In this document: piece by piece, positions 8,719-17,547 of the stretch | Layout: each line of letters opens with the position of its first letter | Position numbering within the stretch: the first letter of the stretch is position 1 | Source: Anaerocolumna chitinilytica | GTDB lineage: Bacteria; Bacillota; Clostridia; Lachnospirales; Lachnospiraceae | Direction: 5' to 3' | DNA: 64,000 nucleotides | Assembly (NCBI RefSeq): GCF_014218355.1 | Contig: NZ_AP023368.1 | Span: forward strand, 3,104,001 to 3,168,000 | The notes under the pieces: generated by a model | What the model was told of the DNA's origin: nothing | What the model saw: only the letters and a program-made list of their open reading frames with translations | The model's database searches: none | Program-made: the position numbers and the translations under genes

Positions 8719-10107
8719 TTATCTCTCCAGCCATTCTTCTTTTAGTATTAGTTGGAATTTCCCACTTTTTAAGAGATAGGGAGAATCCCGGTATTCCAAT
8801 ACGATATTTACCTCACTGCCTAAGAAGTCACGAAGTGCCAGGTACAGCTGCTCGTATGCTTTAGGTGAAGCCTTACCCTTTTCCTCCAATGATGGAATTG
8901 CTATTATATGAAGACTTCCATCCTTCTTCTGAATAAATTGCATCTGAACAATGCGTTTTGAAAGACTGCTTATAAGTACCGATAGTTGAACTTGGCTGAT
9001 CTGACCCTTTCCTGTCATTAAAAAGGCAGCTTCTCTGCCGGAAATCCCTTCAATTATGGGATGACAGCTACCGCAGGCACAGCTTTTCTTCCCTGACAAA
9101 GGCAGTATTACATCTCCTATATCATAACGTATAAGTGGGGTACCGATTGTATCAAACCCTGTTACTAAAAGGCTGGTTCTCCCATCTCTTTCCAAGTGTT
9201 CGAATACGCCTGTATCAATGGCTTCATGGTAGGAGCCACATCTGCACTGGACAATAAAAGGTGCTCCCTCATTGGAAGCATATTGGTCCGATAGAGAGCA
9301 GCCAAAAACTCTTTCAATGGTCTCTCGGTGGTATGGTAATACTGTTTCAGAAGTGGTAAAGACTGCCTTGGGTGTAAAAGTAGGCTTAATTCCGTTGCTT
9401 TCCATATATCTGGCTATACAATAGATGGCTGAGACAAAACCATCAATGGATGCAGGTTTGTAACGGTTTAGATCAGCAACATAATAGGCAAGGTTCTCCT
9501 CTGTCAGATGGTAGGTAGAATAAAGTCTCTGCCTGCTGATATAATTATTTCTCCAGAATATTGGCTTTCTAGGATTCTCTTCCACGATTTTCTTTCCAAA
9601 GAACCTGGCGGACTTCATCCTGTTATTTCGAAAGCCAAAGGTCAGCTTATAAGCATCCAGATAAGCCATTCTTTTTCTAACATCCTTCTTTCGTTTTCTT
9701 ACCTTAAGTGGAATTCCTGTCGTACCTCCCGTAAAAAATATAAGACTTTTTCTTTTGGGAATCGTATAGATTCGGTCAATATTTTCTCGTAACATATCTT
9801 TCGTAAGAATGGGAAGCTTCCCTATATCTTCAACGGATTTAATCTGATTCAGATTAATATCCTTATAAAGCTCTTTGTAAAATGGACTGGCTGCAGCCGC
9901 ATAATGTAATAAGTACAGGAATTTTAAATTCTGAATTCTTATTTCCCTTTTAACATTCTCGTGGGTATTAGCTGCATATTTTTTCAGGTATTTTTTATAG
10001 ATGCCGGTATACCGTTGTTGGTACAGCAGCAAGCCATAAATACTTACAGCAATGTCCTGCAGAACCACAGGCAACTTAAAATAAATTTTCATCAGAAATC
10101 TTTTCAT
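8719..10107 (-). CDS. CapK/PaaK-like AMP-ligase-family protein
   Basis: A 462-residue member of the phenylacetate-CoA ligase/F390 synthetase family, of the type found in capsule loci as CapK. The AMP-binding loop is FFTGGTTGIPLKV near residue 125. YASNEGAP and RYDIGD mark the core adenylation motifs. A cysteine pair pattern (CRCGSYH, CACGSCHP) looks like a metal-binding addition. In this context the family is thought to activate an acyl group that decorates the polysaccharide, but no substrate has been shown for most members. It lies between a GT2 and a GT4 gene, all on the same strand. Confidence 0.82.
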   Translation of the reverse strand: MKRFLMKIYFKLPVVLQDIAVSIYGLLLYQQRYTGIYKKYLKKYAANTHENVKREIRIQNLKFLYLLHYAAAASPFYKELYKDINLNQIKSVEDIGKLPILTKDMLRENIDRIYTIPKRKSLIFFTGGTTGIPLKVRKRKKDVRKRMAYLDAYKLTFGFRNNRMKSARFFGKKIVEENPRKPIFWRNNYISRQRLYSTYHLTEENLAYYVADLNRYKPASIDGFVSAIYCIARYMESNGIKPTFTPKAVFTTSETVLPYHRETIERVFGCSLSDQYASNEGAPFIVQCRCGSYHEAIDTGVFEHLERDGRTSLLVTGFDTIGTPLIRYDIGDVILPLSGKKSCACGSCHPIIEGISGREAAFLMTGKGQISQVQLSVLISSLSKRIVQMQFIQKKDGSLHIIAIPSLEEKGKASPKAYEQLYLALRDFLGSEVNIVLEYRDSPYLLKSGKFQLILKEEWLER

Positions 10108-10127
10108 ACAATAACCTTATCCTTCAT

Positions 10128-11237
10128 TCATACAAGGTTCATGGCTTCAAGTAATATTTTATTTATTTTACTGACCTCAAATTTTTCCTGACACAGCAGA
10201 TAGGAATGTTCACCCATTTTCTCACGCAGTTCTTTTCTTTCTAATAACAATTCTATTTTATCTGCCAATGCAGCAGAATCACCAACCGGGACATGAAATC
10301 CATTATAGCCCTCAATAACAGTATCTCTGCAGCCTGTGGCATCGGTTGTAACAATAGCTCTGCCAGCAGCCATTGCCTCCACAATACTCCGCCCGTTTCC
10401 CTCATGATAAGAAGGGAGCACAAAGATACAGCATTGTTCCAGATAAGGTCTCACATCATCGGCTCGCCCGCAATAGGTCACTGCTCCGTCCTCCAGATAG
10501 GACAAAAGTTCCTCTTCTAATATGGCATCCTTATGTTCATCAAGACCGCCTACCAGTAAGAACTCTGCTTCCTGATGTTTCTTCTTGAGAAGGGACGCTG
10601 CTTCACAATACTCTTTTACACCCTTTCCATTCACCAGTCTGGAGGTCATACAAACACAGAGTCTCTCAGGAATTGTGTATTTCTTAAAATACTCCATATT
10701 GACTCCTGACCCATTTACAAATACTTCTTTACCTGACTTTAGAAGATGTTTTTTTCTCATATATTTATAATCATCCCGGCTCATGAAGATACATTTTTCT
10801 GTAAAAGAAAGAATATACCGGTAAAAAACACAGAGAAGATTCCGCAATATATAATCCTTTACCCCCTTTGTATAAAAAACCGTCTCAAGTCCGGTAATAA
10901 AGGCATAGATATGCTTAACCCCGCAAAAATGTGCCGCACAACCCCCAAATATAATCGGTTTTGCCATAAAGAGAAAGCAACTGTCAGGTTTCATTCTTTT
11001 TATTATTTTAAGATAACGGAAAAACATAGCAATATTTTCTGTCAAACTGACTCCGGTCCTGCTGCCGCCCAAGGATTCATAAGATGCTCCTAATTTTTGA
11101 ATCTCTGGTTCCATCATCTCTTTCGGCTCAACAGATACGCATATTACTTCATGACCTTTTCTTACCATTTCCTTCATAAAATCCTGCCGAAAATTAAACA
11201 GAGAAGGACCGTAACTGGCTCCTACTAGGATTTTCAT
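10128..11237 (-). CDS. Glycosyltransferase family 4 (CapM/PglA-like)
   Basis: GT-B enzyme of 369 residues. The N-terminal domain has FNFRQDFMKEMVRKGHEV and an AFITGLE segment, as in the CapM/PglA/WbpX type that acts early in repeat-unit assembly. The C-terminal domain has MTSRLVNGKGV, the site VLPSYHEGNGRSIVEAMA with the conserved E-x7-E, and GCRDTVIEGYNGFHVPVGD. Its start overlaps the WbqC gene end by 4 bp. Proximity to the priming transferase gene suggests it could add the second sugar, which is inference from order only. Confidence 0.88.
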   Translation of the reverse strand: MKILVGASYGPSLFNFRQDFMKEMVRKGHEVICVSVEPKEMMEPEIQKLGASYESLGGSRTGVSLTENIAMFFRYLKIIKRMKPDSCFLFMAKPIIFGGCAAHFCGVKHIYAFITGLETVFYTKGVKDYILRNLLCVFYRYILSFTEKCIFMSRDDYKYMRKKHLLKSGKEVFVNGSGVNMEYFKKYTIPERLCVCMTSRLVNGKGVKEYCEAASLLKKKHQEAEFLLVGGLDEHKDAILEEELLSYLEDGAVTYCGRADDVRPYLEQCCIFVLPSYHEGNGRSIVEAMAAGRAIVTTDATGCRDTVIEGYNGFHVPVGDSAALADKIELLLERKELREKMGEHSYLLCQEKFEVSKINKILLEAMNLV

Positions 11238-11932
11238 ATTTCCTCACCCTTCTTCTTAACTCCTTCCAGCACTCTATTCCAATCAAACCCACAGTGAAAT
11301 AAATAATCCAAAACGGATAAATTACTGTCAAAAGCATCTCCATTCTGTGGATAAGGGAATGCTTTATAATCCGAGTAGATAAGTTCTACCCCTCGATTCT
11401 TAAAATCTTCGGTTTTCTGATAAGCTTTTGCCCCAAGACCTGAATAATATTCGTTCGCTTTCAGGAGGCTGCAGATATCTAACACTCTTTCTTCTTTCTT
11501 GGAAGTTATGTTTAATTCTGAGGCTTTCACAATAGCTGTTCGAAATCCAAAACCAGAAAGTATAAACCTGTTGATTGTCATATTCATATCTGCCAGATTC
11601 TCATATTTTGTCAGGAGCAGTTCCTGTAATAACGGAAATACTTCCTTATAGTATTTTGCTTTGCTATAATTTGCCGTTATGAGTGCCAGATGTTTCTCTT
11701 TCCATCCAAGCTCATCCTTGGTACGAACTCTATTGATTGCATCCTTAAAATGATAGTCCAGAGGTATTGTCAGCCTCTTTACACCTTGTGAAGTCTTAAT
11801 AACATTTCGATGGTGCATATTGTCATTGGAAAATTGAGCATCGTCCAGGTAAACAAACAAATCAGCCTTTGATATCTTATAAAAATATCCTAAATATGGG
11901 ATATAGTCCGGCTGATGGATAGCAATTCTCAT
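11234..11932 (-). CDS. WbqC-family protein
   Basis: A 232-residue protein that opens with MRIAIHQPDYIPYLGYFYKI, the signature of the WbqC family found in many O-antigen and capsule clusters. A further conserved block is DDAQFSNDNMHHRN. The fold and possible role in making or transferring an unusual (often amino or formylated) sugar are suggested by gene context in other species, but the reaction is not established. It overlaps the downstream GT4 gene by 4 bp and follows the priming transferase by 25 bp, so it belongs to the same transcription unit. Confidence 0.85.
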   Translation of the reverse strand: MRIAIHQPDYIPYLGYFYKISKADLFVYLDDAQFSNDNMHHRNVIKTSQGVKRLTIPLDYHFKDAINRVRTKDELGWKEKHLALITANYSKAKYYKEVFPLLQELLLTKYENLADMNMTINRFILSGFGFRTAIVKASELNITSKKEERVLDICSLLKANEYYSGLGAKAYQKTEDFKNRGVELIYSDYKAFPYPQNGDAFDSNLSVLDYLFHCGFDWNRVLEGVKKKGEEI

Positions 11933-11957
11933 AGTTTTCTTCCCTCTCTCTCATACA

Positions 11958-12569
11958 TTAACTGTAAATATTCCTTCCAAGCAGTACAGTACTAACGGTG
12001 CCAAAAGCGATTACTATATCTTTTGTAAAACGAATATTCTCAGCATAGGAAACATCCATACTAAACTGCAGCTCCCTTGTGGCTGCTGCCCGGTATTCCA
12101 TATCCACGGTACAAAATAATCCCGGCAGACAGGAAAATCTTTTTTCATACGGAAAATCCGTTAGTACTTCAGTTGTCTGTGTTTTGTCATCTCCTATTAA
12201 GGCTTCCTCCGGCAGAATCGGCCTTGGACCGATTAATGACATATCGCCTTTTAAGATATTAATTAGTTGGGGTAATTCATCCAGGCTGGTTCTGCGCAGG
12301 AACTCCCCAACTTTTGTAATTCGGGTGTCCCCTTTATAAGCCCTGATATCAGGATTTTCATGGTTTTCTTTCATGGTTCTGAATTTATAGATCATATAAG
12401 GAACTCTGTCTTTTCCTAATCTATATTGGGTAAACAGTATGCTTCCTCCATCTTCCCGTTTAATAAGAATACTAATAAGAACTAGGAGAGGAAATGTAAG
12501 TACTAAAGAAAGAATGCAAATCATACAGTCCAGTATTCTCTTTCCTTTTCTACTATAAAAGCTATTCAT
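11958..12569 (-). CDS. Priming undecaprenyl-phosphate sugar transferase
   Basis: Small PglC/WcaJ-core phosphoglycosyl transferase. It has one N-terminal membrane segment (ILDCMICILSLVLTFPLLV), then YKFRTM, the basic-acidic active site RRTSLDELPQLINILKGDMS and LIGPRP. It moves a sugar 1-phosphate from UDP-sugar onto undecaprenyl phosphate, which starts the repeat unit. The frame extends upstream to 12695 but overlaps the PIG-L gene there. ATG 12569 (MNSFYSRKGKRIL) lies 10 nt after GGAGG and gives a normal family start; ATG 12578 is too close to it. Adjacent PglF-type dehydratase and deacetylase genes may prepare its substrate. Confidence 0.9.
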   Translation of the reverse strand: MNSFYSRKGKRILDCMICILSLVLTFPLLVLISILIKREDGGSILFTQYRLGKDRVPYMIYKFRTMKENHENPDIRAYKGDTRITKVGEFLRRTSLDELPQLINILKGDMSLIGPRPILPEEALIGDDKTQTTEVLTDFPYEKRFSCLPGLFCTVDMEYRAAATRELQFSMDVSYAENIRFTKDIVIAFGTVSTVLLGRNIYS

Positions 12570-12600
12570 GGCTTTCATTCCTCCGGTTTCTGTAAAATAT

Positions 12601-13281
12601 CTAAAATCCTCTTCGAAATACCTGCTCGAAGCCCTCCGCATAGAATAAGCCTGCCTGACACCCTCTAAAAGCTGCCAATCCTTTGATAGCTTCATTACTT
12701 CTTGGATGGGGAAATTCTCTCATAACTCCTTCATATTGCGACAAGGCTTCTATTTTTTTATTTAGCCCTTCTTCCTTTATTTCCACAAAGACATTTGGTT
12801 GAAAGGGATGCAAAGATGAATTAATTGACCATTCCGTAGACGATAGAATCTCCATAAAGAATAATTCCTTCACCGGCTTTTTTGTTGTATCCCGCTGGAA
12901 TAATCTGATTGCAGCCTGACAGGCGAGAGAGGTGTGATAATGGTCGTTGTTGACATCTGCCGTATGATGAGTAAATACGGACTCAGCTTCTGTTACTTTC
13001 AGAATTTTTTCTATGAACTGTACCAGTTCAATATGAGGAATGGTATTGAATTGAATATTTGGAAAATTACCCATATAAACTGTGTTTACCCCTAATATTC
13101 TGCAGCAATTAACCATATCAAGAATAAGTTTATCTTTTTCCGGCTTATGCTTTCTGGCATTTGCTTCCCCGCAGAGTATACATACGTCTACCTTATTTCC
13201 TTCTTTTGAGAGCTTACTGATAGTACCACCAGCCCCTAACACCTCATCATCAGGGTGTGCCACAACAAATAAATAGTTCAT
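12601..13281 (-). CDS. PIG-L/LmbE-family deacetylase
   Basis: Zinc-dependent N-deacetylase fold. VVAHPDDEVLGAGG at about residues 7-20 carries the His-Asp-Asp metal and catalytic residues, and HHTADVNNDHYHTS carries further ligands. The family removes acetyl groups from GlcNAc-type sugars or related small molecules. Next to a UDP-GlcNAc 4,6-dehydratase and the priming transferase it may deacetylate a nucleotide or lipid-linked amino sugar. ATG 13281 follows GGGAGCAAATT; an upstream in-frame start at 13311 has no ribosome site. The substrate is inferred from context only. Confidence 0.85.
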   Translation of the reverse strand: MNYLFVVAHPDDEVLGAGGTISKLSKEGNKVDVCILCGEANARKHKPEKDKLILDMVNCCRILGVNTVYMGNFPNIQFNTIPHIELVQFIEKILKVTEAESVFTHHTADVNNDHYHTSLACQAAIRLFQRDTTKKPVKELFFMEILSSTEWSINSSLHPFQPNVFVEIKEEGLNKKIEALSQYEGVMREFPHPRSNEAIKGLAAFRGCQAGLFYAEGFEQVFRRGF

Positions 13282-13338
13282 AATTTGCTCCCATCCATGT
13301 GCATTACACACTTTTAAATCCCACTGATTCTCCTTCTC

Positions 13339-14511
13339 TCATAACAGATATTCGTCTGCTAATTTATTTACTTCAGATGGCTCTTTGTAGGTTGGTACCG
13401 CTTCCTTTAAGGCTAACCGGATCTTTTCCGAGGAACCGGTGTTTATGGCTTTCTTTAACTGTTGCAGAGAATAGTTGATTTGAGAAAAAGCAATTTCTTC
13501 TTGTTTTTCTATAAATATCTTATGATTGACTGTTGGTGTTAGTTCCCCTTTTCTCGTTAACAATTCTTCATATAATTTTTCACCAGGTCTTAAGCCCGTC
13601 TCAATAATATCAATGTCTTTATAAGGTGTAAGTCCATTTAGTTTTATCAAATCCTCTGCAAGCTTTAAGATCCTAACCGGCTTACCCATATCCAGTACAT
13701 AGATATCTGCACTGGAAGCCATCTCTCCGGCTTTTAGTACCAGACAGGCAGCTTCGGTAACTGTCATAAAGTAACGGATTATCCTTTTATCTGTTATGGT
13801 TACCGGACCGCCTCTGGCGATTTGAGACTGAAAAAGCGGTATTACCGAACCATTGGAACCTAAGACATTCCCAAAGCGGACTGCTGCGAATTTGGTACCT
13901 TCACAATTTTTCATGCTTTGCATCATCATTTCACAAAAACGTTTGCTGGCCCCCATTACATTTGTGGGATTTACAGCCTTATCTGTGGAAATGAGCACAA
14001 ATTTTTCAGTTTTATATTTCTTTGCTGCGTTTATGACAATATAGGTACCAAAAATATTATTTTTTATGGCTTGTTCCGGGCAATCTTCCATGAGCGGTAC
14101 ATGTTTATGGGCAGCAGCATGAAATACTAATTGAGGCTTATATTTATTAAAAATATTGTTTATTGAAGCTTTGTCCTGTATAGATGCAATCTCAACCACT
14201 AAATTTAACTTATGATATGTCCCTGCCAACTCCTGCTGCAGCTCATAAGCATTATTTTCATAATTATCCAAAACAATAAGCTGCTTTGCTCCACCCCTGG
14301 CAGCCTGCCGGCAGATTTCAGAACCGATAGTGCCTCCGCCTCCTGTAACCAGGATAACTTTATCTTTCAAAAACTGCTGTATCCCCTCCTTCATAAGGCT
14401 TACAGGCTTTCTTCCAAGCAAATTATCCGGTAATAGATTCAGTTTGTCATACTTACGGTTACTACTATCTTTACCCTTCACTTTAACTGCTCCTTCCCGG
14501 TCAAAATTCAT
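13339..14511 (-). CDS. PglF/CapD-type UDP-GlcNAc 4,6-dehydratase, soluble form
   Basis: SDR-family polysaccharide biosynthesis protein of 390 residues. The nucleotide site is VTGGGGTIGSEICRQ near residue 55, and the active-site motif is MGASK (MxxxK). HAAAHKHVPLMEDCP and TGLRPGEKLYEELL are typical of the CapD/PglF group. Most relatives are about 600 residues with four N-terminal membrane helices; this one has only a short hydrophilic N-terminus, so it is the soluble form. The product is a UDP-4-keto-6-deoxy-GlcNAc-type sugar. It is the first gene of the main leftward cluster and follows a 178-bp gap shared with a divergent small gene. Confidence 0.88.
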   Translation of the reverse strand: MNFDREGAVKVKGKDSSNRKYDKLNLLPDNLLGRKPVSLMKEGIQQFLKDKVILVTGGGGTIGSEICRQAARGGAKQLIVLDNYENNAYELQQELAGTYHKLNLVVEIASIQDKASINNIFNKYKPQLVFHAAAHKHVPLMEDCPEQAIKNNIFGTYIVINAAKKYKTEKFVLISTDKAVNPTNVMGASKRFCEMMMQSMKNCEGTKFAAVRFGNVLGSNGSVIPLFQSQIARGGPVTITDKRIIRYFMTVTEAACLVLKAGEMASSADIYVLDMGKPVRILKLAEDLIKLNGLTPYKDIDIIETGLRPGEKLYEELLTRKGELTPTVNHKIFIEKQEEIAFSQINYSLQQLKKAINTGSSEKIRLALKEAVPTYKEPSEVNKLADEYLL

Positions 14512-14689
14512 CTAAACTATATTAATATATTCCTGTATTTTCCTTATTGTGACACTCTGGGTTTAAAGTTAAGATAAGTTGTCGATATATGTAACACTAA
14601 AAACATGAATCGCATAAGATATAAAGAACTACATTATATAGATTAAATCTGTACAATGAATCTGTAGTTTAGAAGGGAGAAAAGAATTA

Positions 14690-15022
14690 ATGCTTTATAC
14701 AATTTTTCAGTTTATAATTATGCTATTAATTCTTTTTATTTCAGGTCTTTTTGCCGACAGAATATACAGACTTGTAGCTTTTTGCAGAAAAACCAGCAGT
14801 GTTTATACTGCATTGATATTTAGTTTAATTATCTTCTATATAGATATTTTGGGACTATTTATCTTTAAAGGTATAACACATTTACCAATGCTGATCGACT
14901 CCTTCGATTGTCTGCAATTTACAAGAAGATTTATTCTCGTCAGCCTAATAGTTGCCGCTATAATAGGTGGAATTGCAGGTGTCGTAGGATGGCTCCAATG
15001 CAGGCTTCGCAGAGATGCCTAA
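14690..15022 (+). CDS. Small membrane protein, unknown function
   Basis: A 110-residue protein with three hydrophobic stretches (about residues 5-22, 40-60 and 80-102) and a basic C-terminal tail (CRLRRDA). The start is supported by a clear ribosome site (AGAAGGGAGAAAAG) and the gene ends just before a strong terminator, so it is expressed as a single gene. It is the only rightward gene between the two leftward parts of the polysaccharide locus. I do not recognise a family. Confidence 0.65.
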   Translation: MLYTIFQFIIMLLILFISGLFADRIYRLVAFCRKTSSVYTALIFSLIIFYIDILGLFIFKGITHLPMLIDSFDCLQFTRRFILVSLIVAAIIGGIAGVVGWLQCRLRRDA

Positions 15023-15028
15023 AAAAAG

Positions 15029-15055
15029 TAGGTCCGAAAGGACCTATTTTTTTTT
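15029..15055 (+). terminator. Rho-independent terminator of the small membrane protein gene
   Basis: Perfect 7-bp stem TAGGTCC/GGACCTA with GAAA loop, followed by nine T residues, starting 6 bp after the stop codon. Confidence 0.92.
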
Positions 15056-15170
15056 GCTATATTTAAATGAATAAACTGTGCTCGTGTTATTTATGTAGGA
15101 AGAAATAATCGATTTATACCTATCATAAAATTGCTTAATTTCAAAACAATGAATTTTTTTAGATAGATTA

Positions 15171-15219
15171 AAAGAAAGAATGGTTTACATAATATTTTTA
15201 TGTTTACCATTCTTTCTTT
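15171..15219 (-). terminator. Long hairpin after the UDP-sugar dehydrogenase gene
   Basis: Arms AAAGAAAGAATGGT and ACCATTCTTTCTTT, with a further paired inner part, make a stem of about 20 bp around an AT-rich loop. It lies 44 bp after the stop of the leftward dehydrogenase gene. The T-run is short, so termination may be moderate. Confidence 0.65.
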
Positions 15220-15262
15220 AAATTATAATTGATAAGTAATATTTACTCTATTAAAAGCAAAT

Positions 15263-16591
15263 TTACAGTCTCCAGAATTGATATCCCTTTTCTATCCAGT
15301 TCTTCCTATTAAGAATTCCCTTAACATCAATAATAACTTTCTCCTCCGACTGTCCCGGTCGAAACATATCTGTAATTTCATCTTCCTTGTAATTGATGAA
15401 TTCAGAATGGGCAACTGCAAATACCAGGCAGTCTGCTTCGCTTACTTCCTCTCTGGATGCAAGTTCTATTCCGTAATACTTTTTTGTATCCTCCTTATTG
15501 GCAAGAGGATCATATACAACAGGTTCGATACCATATTCCATAAGTTTATGATAAATATCAACTACCTTTGTATTCCTGATATCCGGACAATTTTCTTTAA
15601 ATGTAATACCAAGAATAACTACCTTACAATCTCTAACCGGCTTATTGGTTAGTATCAGCTTCTTAAGAATGATATCTGTAACGAATTCTCCCATACCATC
15701 ATTTATTTTGCGGCCTGATAATATAATTTGAGAATGGTATCCTAAGCGCTCTGCTTCATAAATGAAATAATAAGGATCTACTCCGATACAATGTCCTCCT
15801 ACAAGTCCCGGATAAAAATGAAGCGCATTCCATTTAGACCCCATTGCTTCGATTACCTCTCTGGTATCTATCTGCATTCGATCAAATACCATAGCAAGTT
15901 CATTCATAAAAGCAATGTTGATGTCTCTCTGGCTATTTTCTACTACTTTAGCTGCTTCTGCAACTTTGATGCTGCTTACAGGATATACTCCGGCCGTAAT
16001 AATCTGTCCATAAACTTCTGCTACGTCCTGTAAGGTTTCTTCATCCATCCCCGATACAATTTTGCGAATATTTTCAAGACGGTGAACCTTGTCTCCCGGA
16101 TTGATTCTTTCCGGTGAATATCCCACCTTAAAATCTTTTCCGCAGATTAATCCTGAATATTTTTCCAGGATGGGAACACATATATCTTCGGTGACGCCCG
16201 GATATACCGTGGATTCATATACAACAACAGATCCTTTTGTAAGGTTCCTGCCTACAATCTTACTTGCTTTTTCCACCGGCTTTAAATCCGGTGTTTTATG
16301 TGCAGTAACCGGCGTAGGAACTGCAATAATATGGAATTTTGCATTTTTTAAGCTGGACTCATCATCCGTAAAATCAATTACCGCATTCTGTATTGCTTCA
16401 TCGCCAACCTCTTTTGTAGGATCCAAACCAGATCTATACTTCATAATTACATCACTGCTGATATCGTATCCGATTACGTGATATATTTTAGAGAATGCCA
16501 GAGCCAACGGCATACCAACATAACCAAGTCCTACAACTGAAAGACTTTCCTTTTTGGTTATCAAATCTTTTGCCAAATCCATTAAAGCCAC
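15263..16591 (-). CDS. UDP-N-acetylhexosamine 6-dehydrogenase (TviB/WbpA-type)
   Basis: A 442-residue nucleotide-sugar dehydrogenase. The NAD site VVGLGYVGMPLALAFS is at about residues 19-34. The catalytic Cys lies in YPGLVGGHCIGVDPYYF near residue 265, and ITFKENCPDIRNTKV is the third conserved block. The family oxidises C6 of a UDP-sugar twice to the uronic acid. The overall pattern resembles the UDP-GlcNAc/GalNAc-acting TviB/WbpA group rather than UDP-glucose dehydrogenases. This predicts a uronic acid in the polymer. It stands alone between a hairpin and the SOS module, on the same strand as the other polysaccharide genes. Confidence 0.88.
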   Translation of the reverse strand: MALMDLAKDLITKKESLSVVGLGYVGMPLALAFSKIYHVIGYDISSDVIMKYRSGLDPTKEVGDEAIQNAVIDFTDDESSLKNAKFHIIAVPTPVTAHKTPDLKPVEKASKIVGRNLTKGSVVVYESTVYPGVTEDICVPILEKYSGLICGKDFKVGYSPERINPGDKVHRLENIRKIVSGMDEETLQDVAEVYGQIITAGVYPVSSIKVAEAAKVVENSQRDINIAFMNELAMVFDRMQIDTREVIEAMGSKWNALHFYPGLVGGHCIGVDPYYFIYEAERLGYHSQIILSGRKINDGMGEFVTDIILKKLILTNKPVRDCKVVILGITFKENCPDIRNTKVVDIYHKLMEYGIEPVVYDPLANKEDTKKYYGIELASREEVSEADCLVFAVAHSEFINYKEDEITDMFRPGQSEEKVIIDVKGILNRKNWIEKGYQFWRL

Positions 16592-16796
16592 CTCACTCTT
16601 AATTTAGCATAATTTTATAATTTAAAACTCCCACTTTTTTACTCTCTATTCTGGACTTGTCACAAACTGCTTCTAGCGAATTTAGTGATATGAATGGAAT
16701 TCCTTTCTATCATACAGTAATTTAGTCATTAAAATAGATGAAGTCTATTAATCATTATCTAATAACCATATTATGGCACAAACCATTTTTTGCTAC

Positions 16797-16830
16797 AAAA
16801 ATAGACCGCTTTTTCAAGCGGTCTATTTTT
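16797..16830 (-). terminator. Terminator of the yneA-like gene
   Basis: AAAATAGACCGCTT/AAGCGGTCTATTTT stem with a run of T on the leftward strand, 43 bp after the stop of the LysM gene. The symmetric A/T tails would allow it to work in both directions. Confidence 0.88.
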
Positions 16831-16872
16831 AAGTGGTGTATTTTGAAGGAAAGACGGTTTATAAGCTTTAGC

Positions 16873-17235
16873 CTATTCCCCTTGTGCAAAATAAGGTACA
16901 ACAATATAGCTTCCTTCATGAATAGTATCAGAAGATAAACCATTCGTTTCTTTTATTTCATCTATGTAGGTATTCATGTCCTTATAATCATCTGTCATAT
17001 ATCTGCTTGCAATACTCCAGAGAGTATCTCCTTTATTTATCTGTATGCTTACAATCTCTTTCTTGGATTCTTTCAGTTTTTGCGCTGTTACATCGGTTGG
17101 TGCCAAAAGTAAGAATAATATGAATATAACTGCAAATATGAAACCAAACAACGCAATTATCTGTTTCTTATGAAAAAGCTGTCTGATATAAAAAGGCAAC
17201 TGTCCGGTAAACGAATGAAATAGTGATTGATTCAT
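16873..17235 (-). CDS. LysM membrane protein, YneA-like SOS cell-division inhibitor
   Basis: A 120-residue protein with a basic N-terminus, one membrane helix (about residues 26-45) and a C-terminal LysM domain starting at INKGDTLWSIASRY (about residue 65). The layout matches YneA of Bacillus, which delays septation during the SOS response and is also divergent from lexA. A near-perfect promoter upstream is covered by LexA boxes, so strong induction after DNA damage is predicted. The function itself is inferred from layout and position, not from close sequence identity. Confidence 0.85.
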   Translation of the reverse strand: MNQSLFHSFTGQLPFYIRQLFHKKQIIALFGFIFAVIFILFLLLAPTDVTAQKLKESKKEIVSIQINKGDTLWSIASRYMTDDYKDMNTYIDEIKETNGLSSDTIHEGSYIVVPYFAQGE

Positions 17236-17342
17236 AATGCATCCTCCTGTTATTCTTACATATAAAATAGCACTTAATAGTATTAAATATTAATCAATGC
17301 AACTAGCAGACAAGTGTACTTGTAATCTATCTGCAATATATA

Positions 17343-17421
17343 CAAACGTTTGTTTCGAACACTTGTTACGAACACTTGTTTCCTATGAGTTGATTATAAT
17401 ACCCAAACATTTGTTTGTCAA
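17343..17421 (-). promoter_or_regulatory. SOS promoter of the yneA-like gene with four LexA boxes
   Basis: On the leftward strand TTGACA (17416-17421) and TATAAT (17393-17398) are separated by exactly 17 bp. One LexA-like box, CAAACATTTGTTTG (17404-17417), fills the spacer. Three more follow downstream: CGAACACTTGTTTC (17369-17382), CGAACACTTGTTAC (17356-17369) and CAAACGTTTGTTTC (17343-17356), spaced exactly 13 bp and sharing their end bases. All resemble the Bacillus consensus CGAAC-N4-GTTCG. Confidence 0.88.
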
Positions 17422-17449
17422 CGGTTATTTTACATTTTTCCCAAAAAAG

Positions 17450-17490
17450 CGAACATAAGTTTTGCATTTCATAAAAAAGCATGTTATAAT
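17450..17490 (+). promoter_or_regulatory. lexA promoter with a weak LexA box
   Basis: TTGCAT (17462-17467), a 17-bp spacer and TATAAT (17485-17490) precede lexA. CGAACATAAGTTTT (17450-17463) overlaps the -35 and keeps one full half-site, which fits mild autoregulation compared with the four boxes of the divergent gene. Confidence 0.75.
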
Positions 17491-17547
17491 GAATCCAATG
17501 AATTATACATAAAGTTGAAAAGTTTCAATATAATGGAGGAAATATAA

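Noticed and set aside
15278..15652. Rightward open frame of 124 codons opposite the UDP-sugar dehydrogenase
   Set aside because: The dehydrogenase on the other strand is a full-length, well-conserved gene.
16738..16943. Two opposed open frames over the yneA 3' region
   Set aside because: They overlap the terminator and the LysM coding end and lack ribosome sites.
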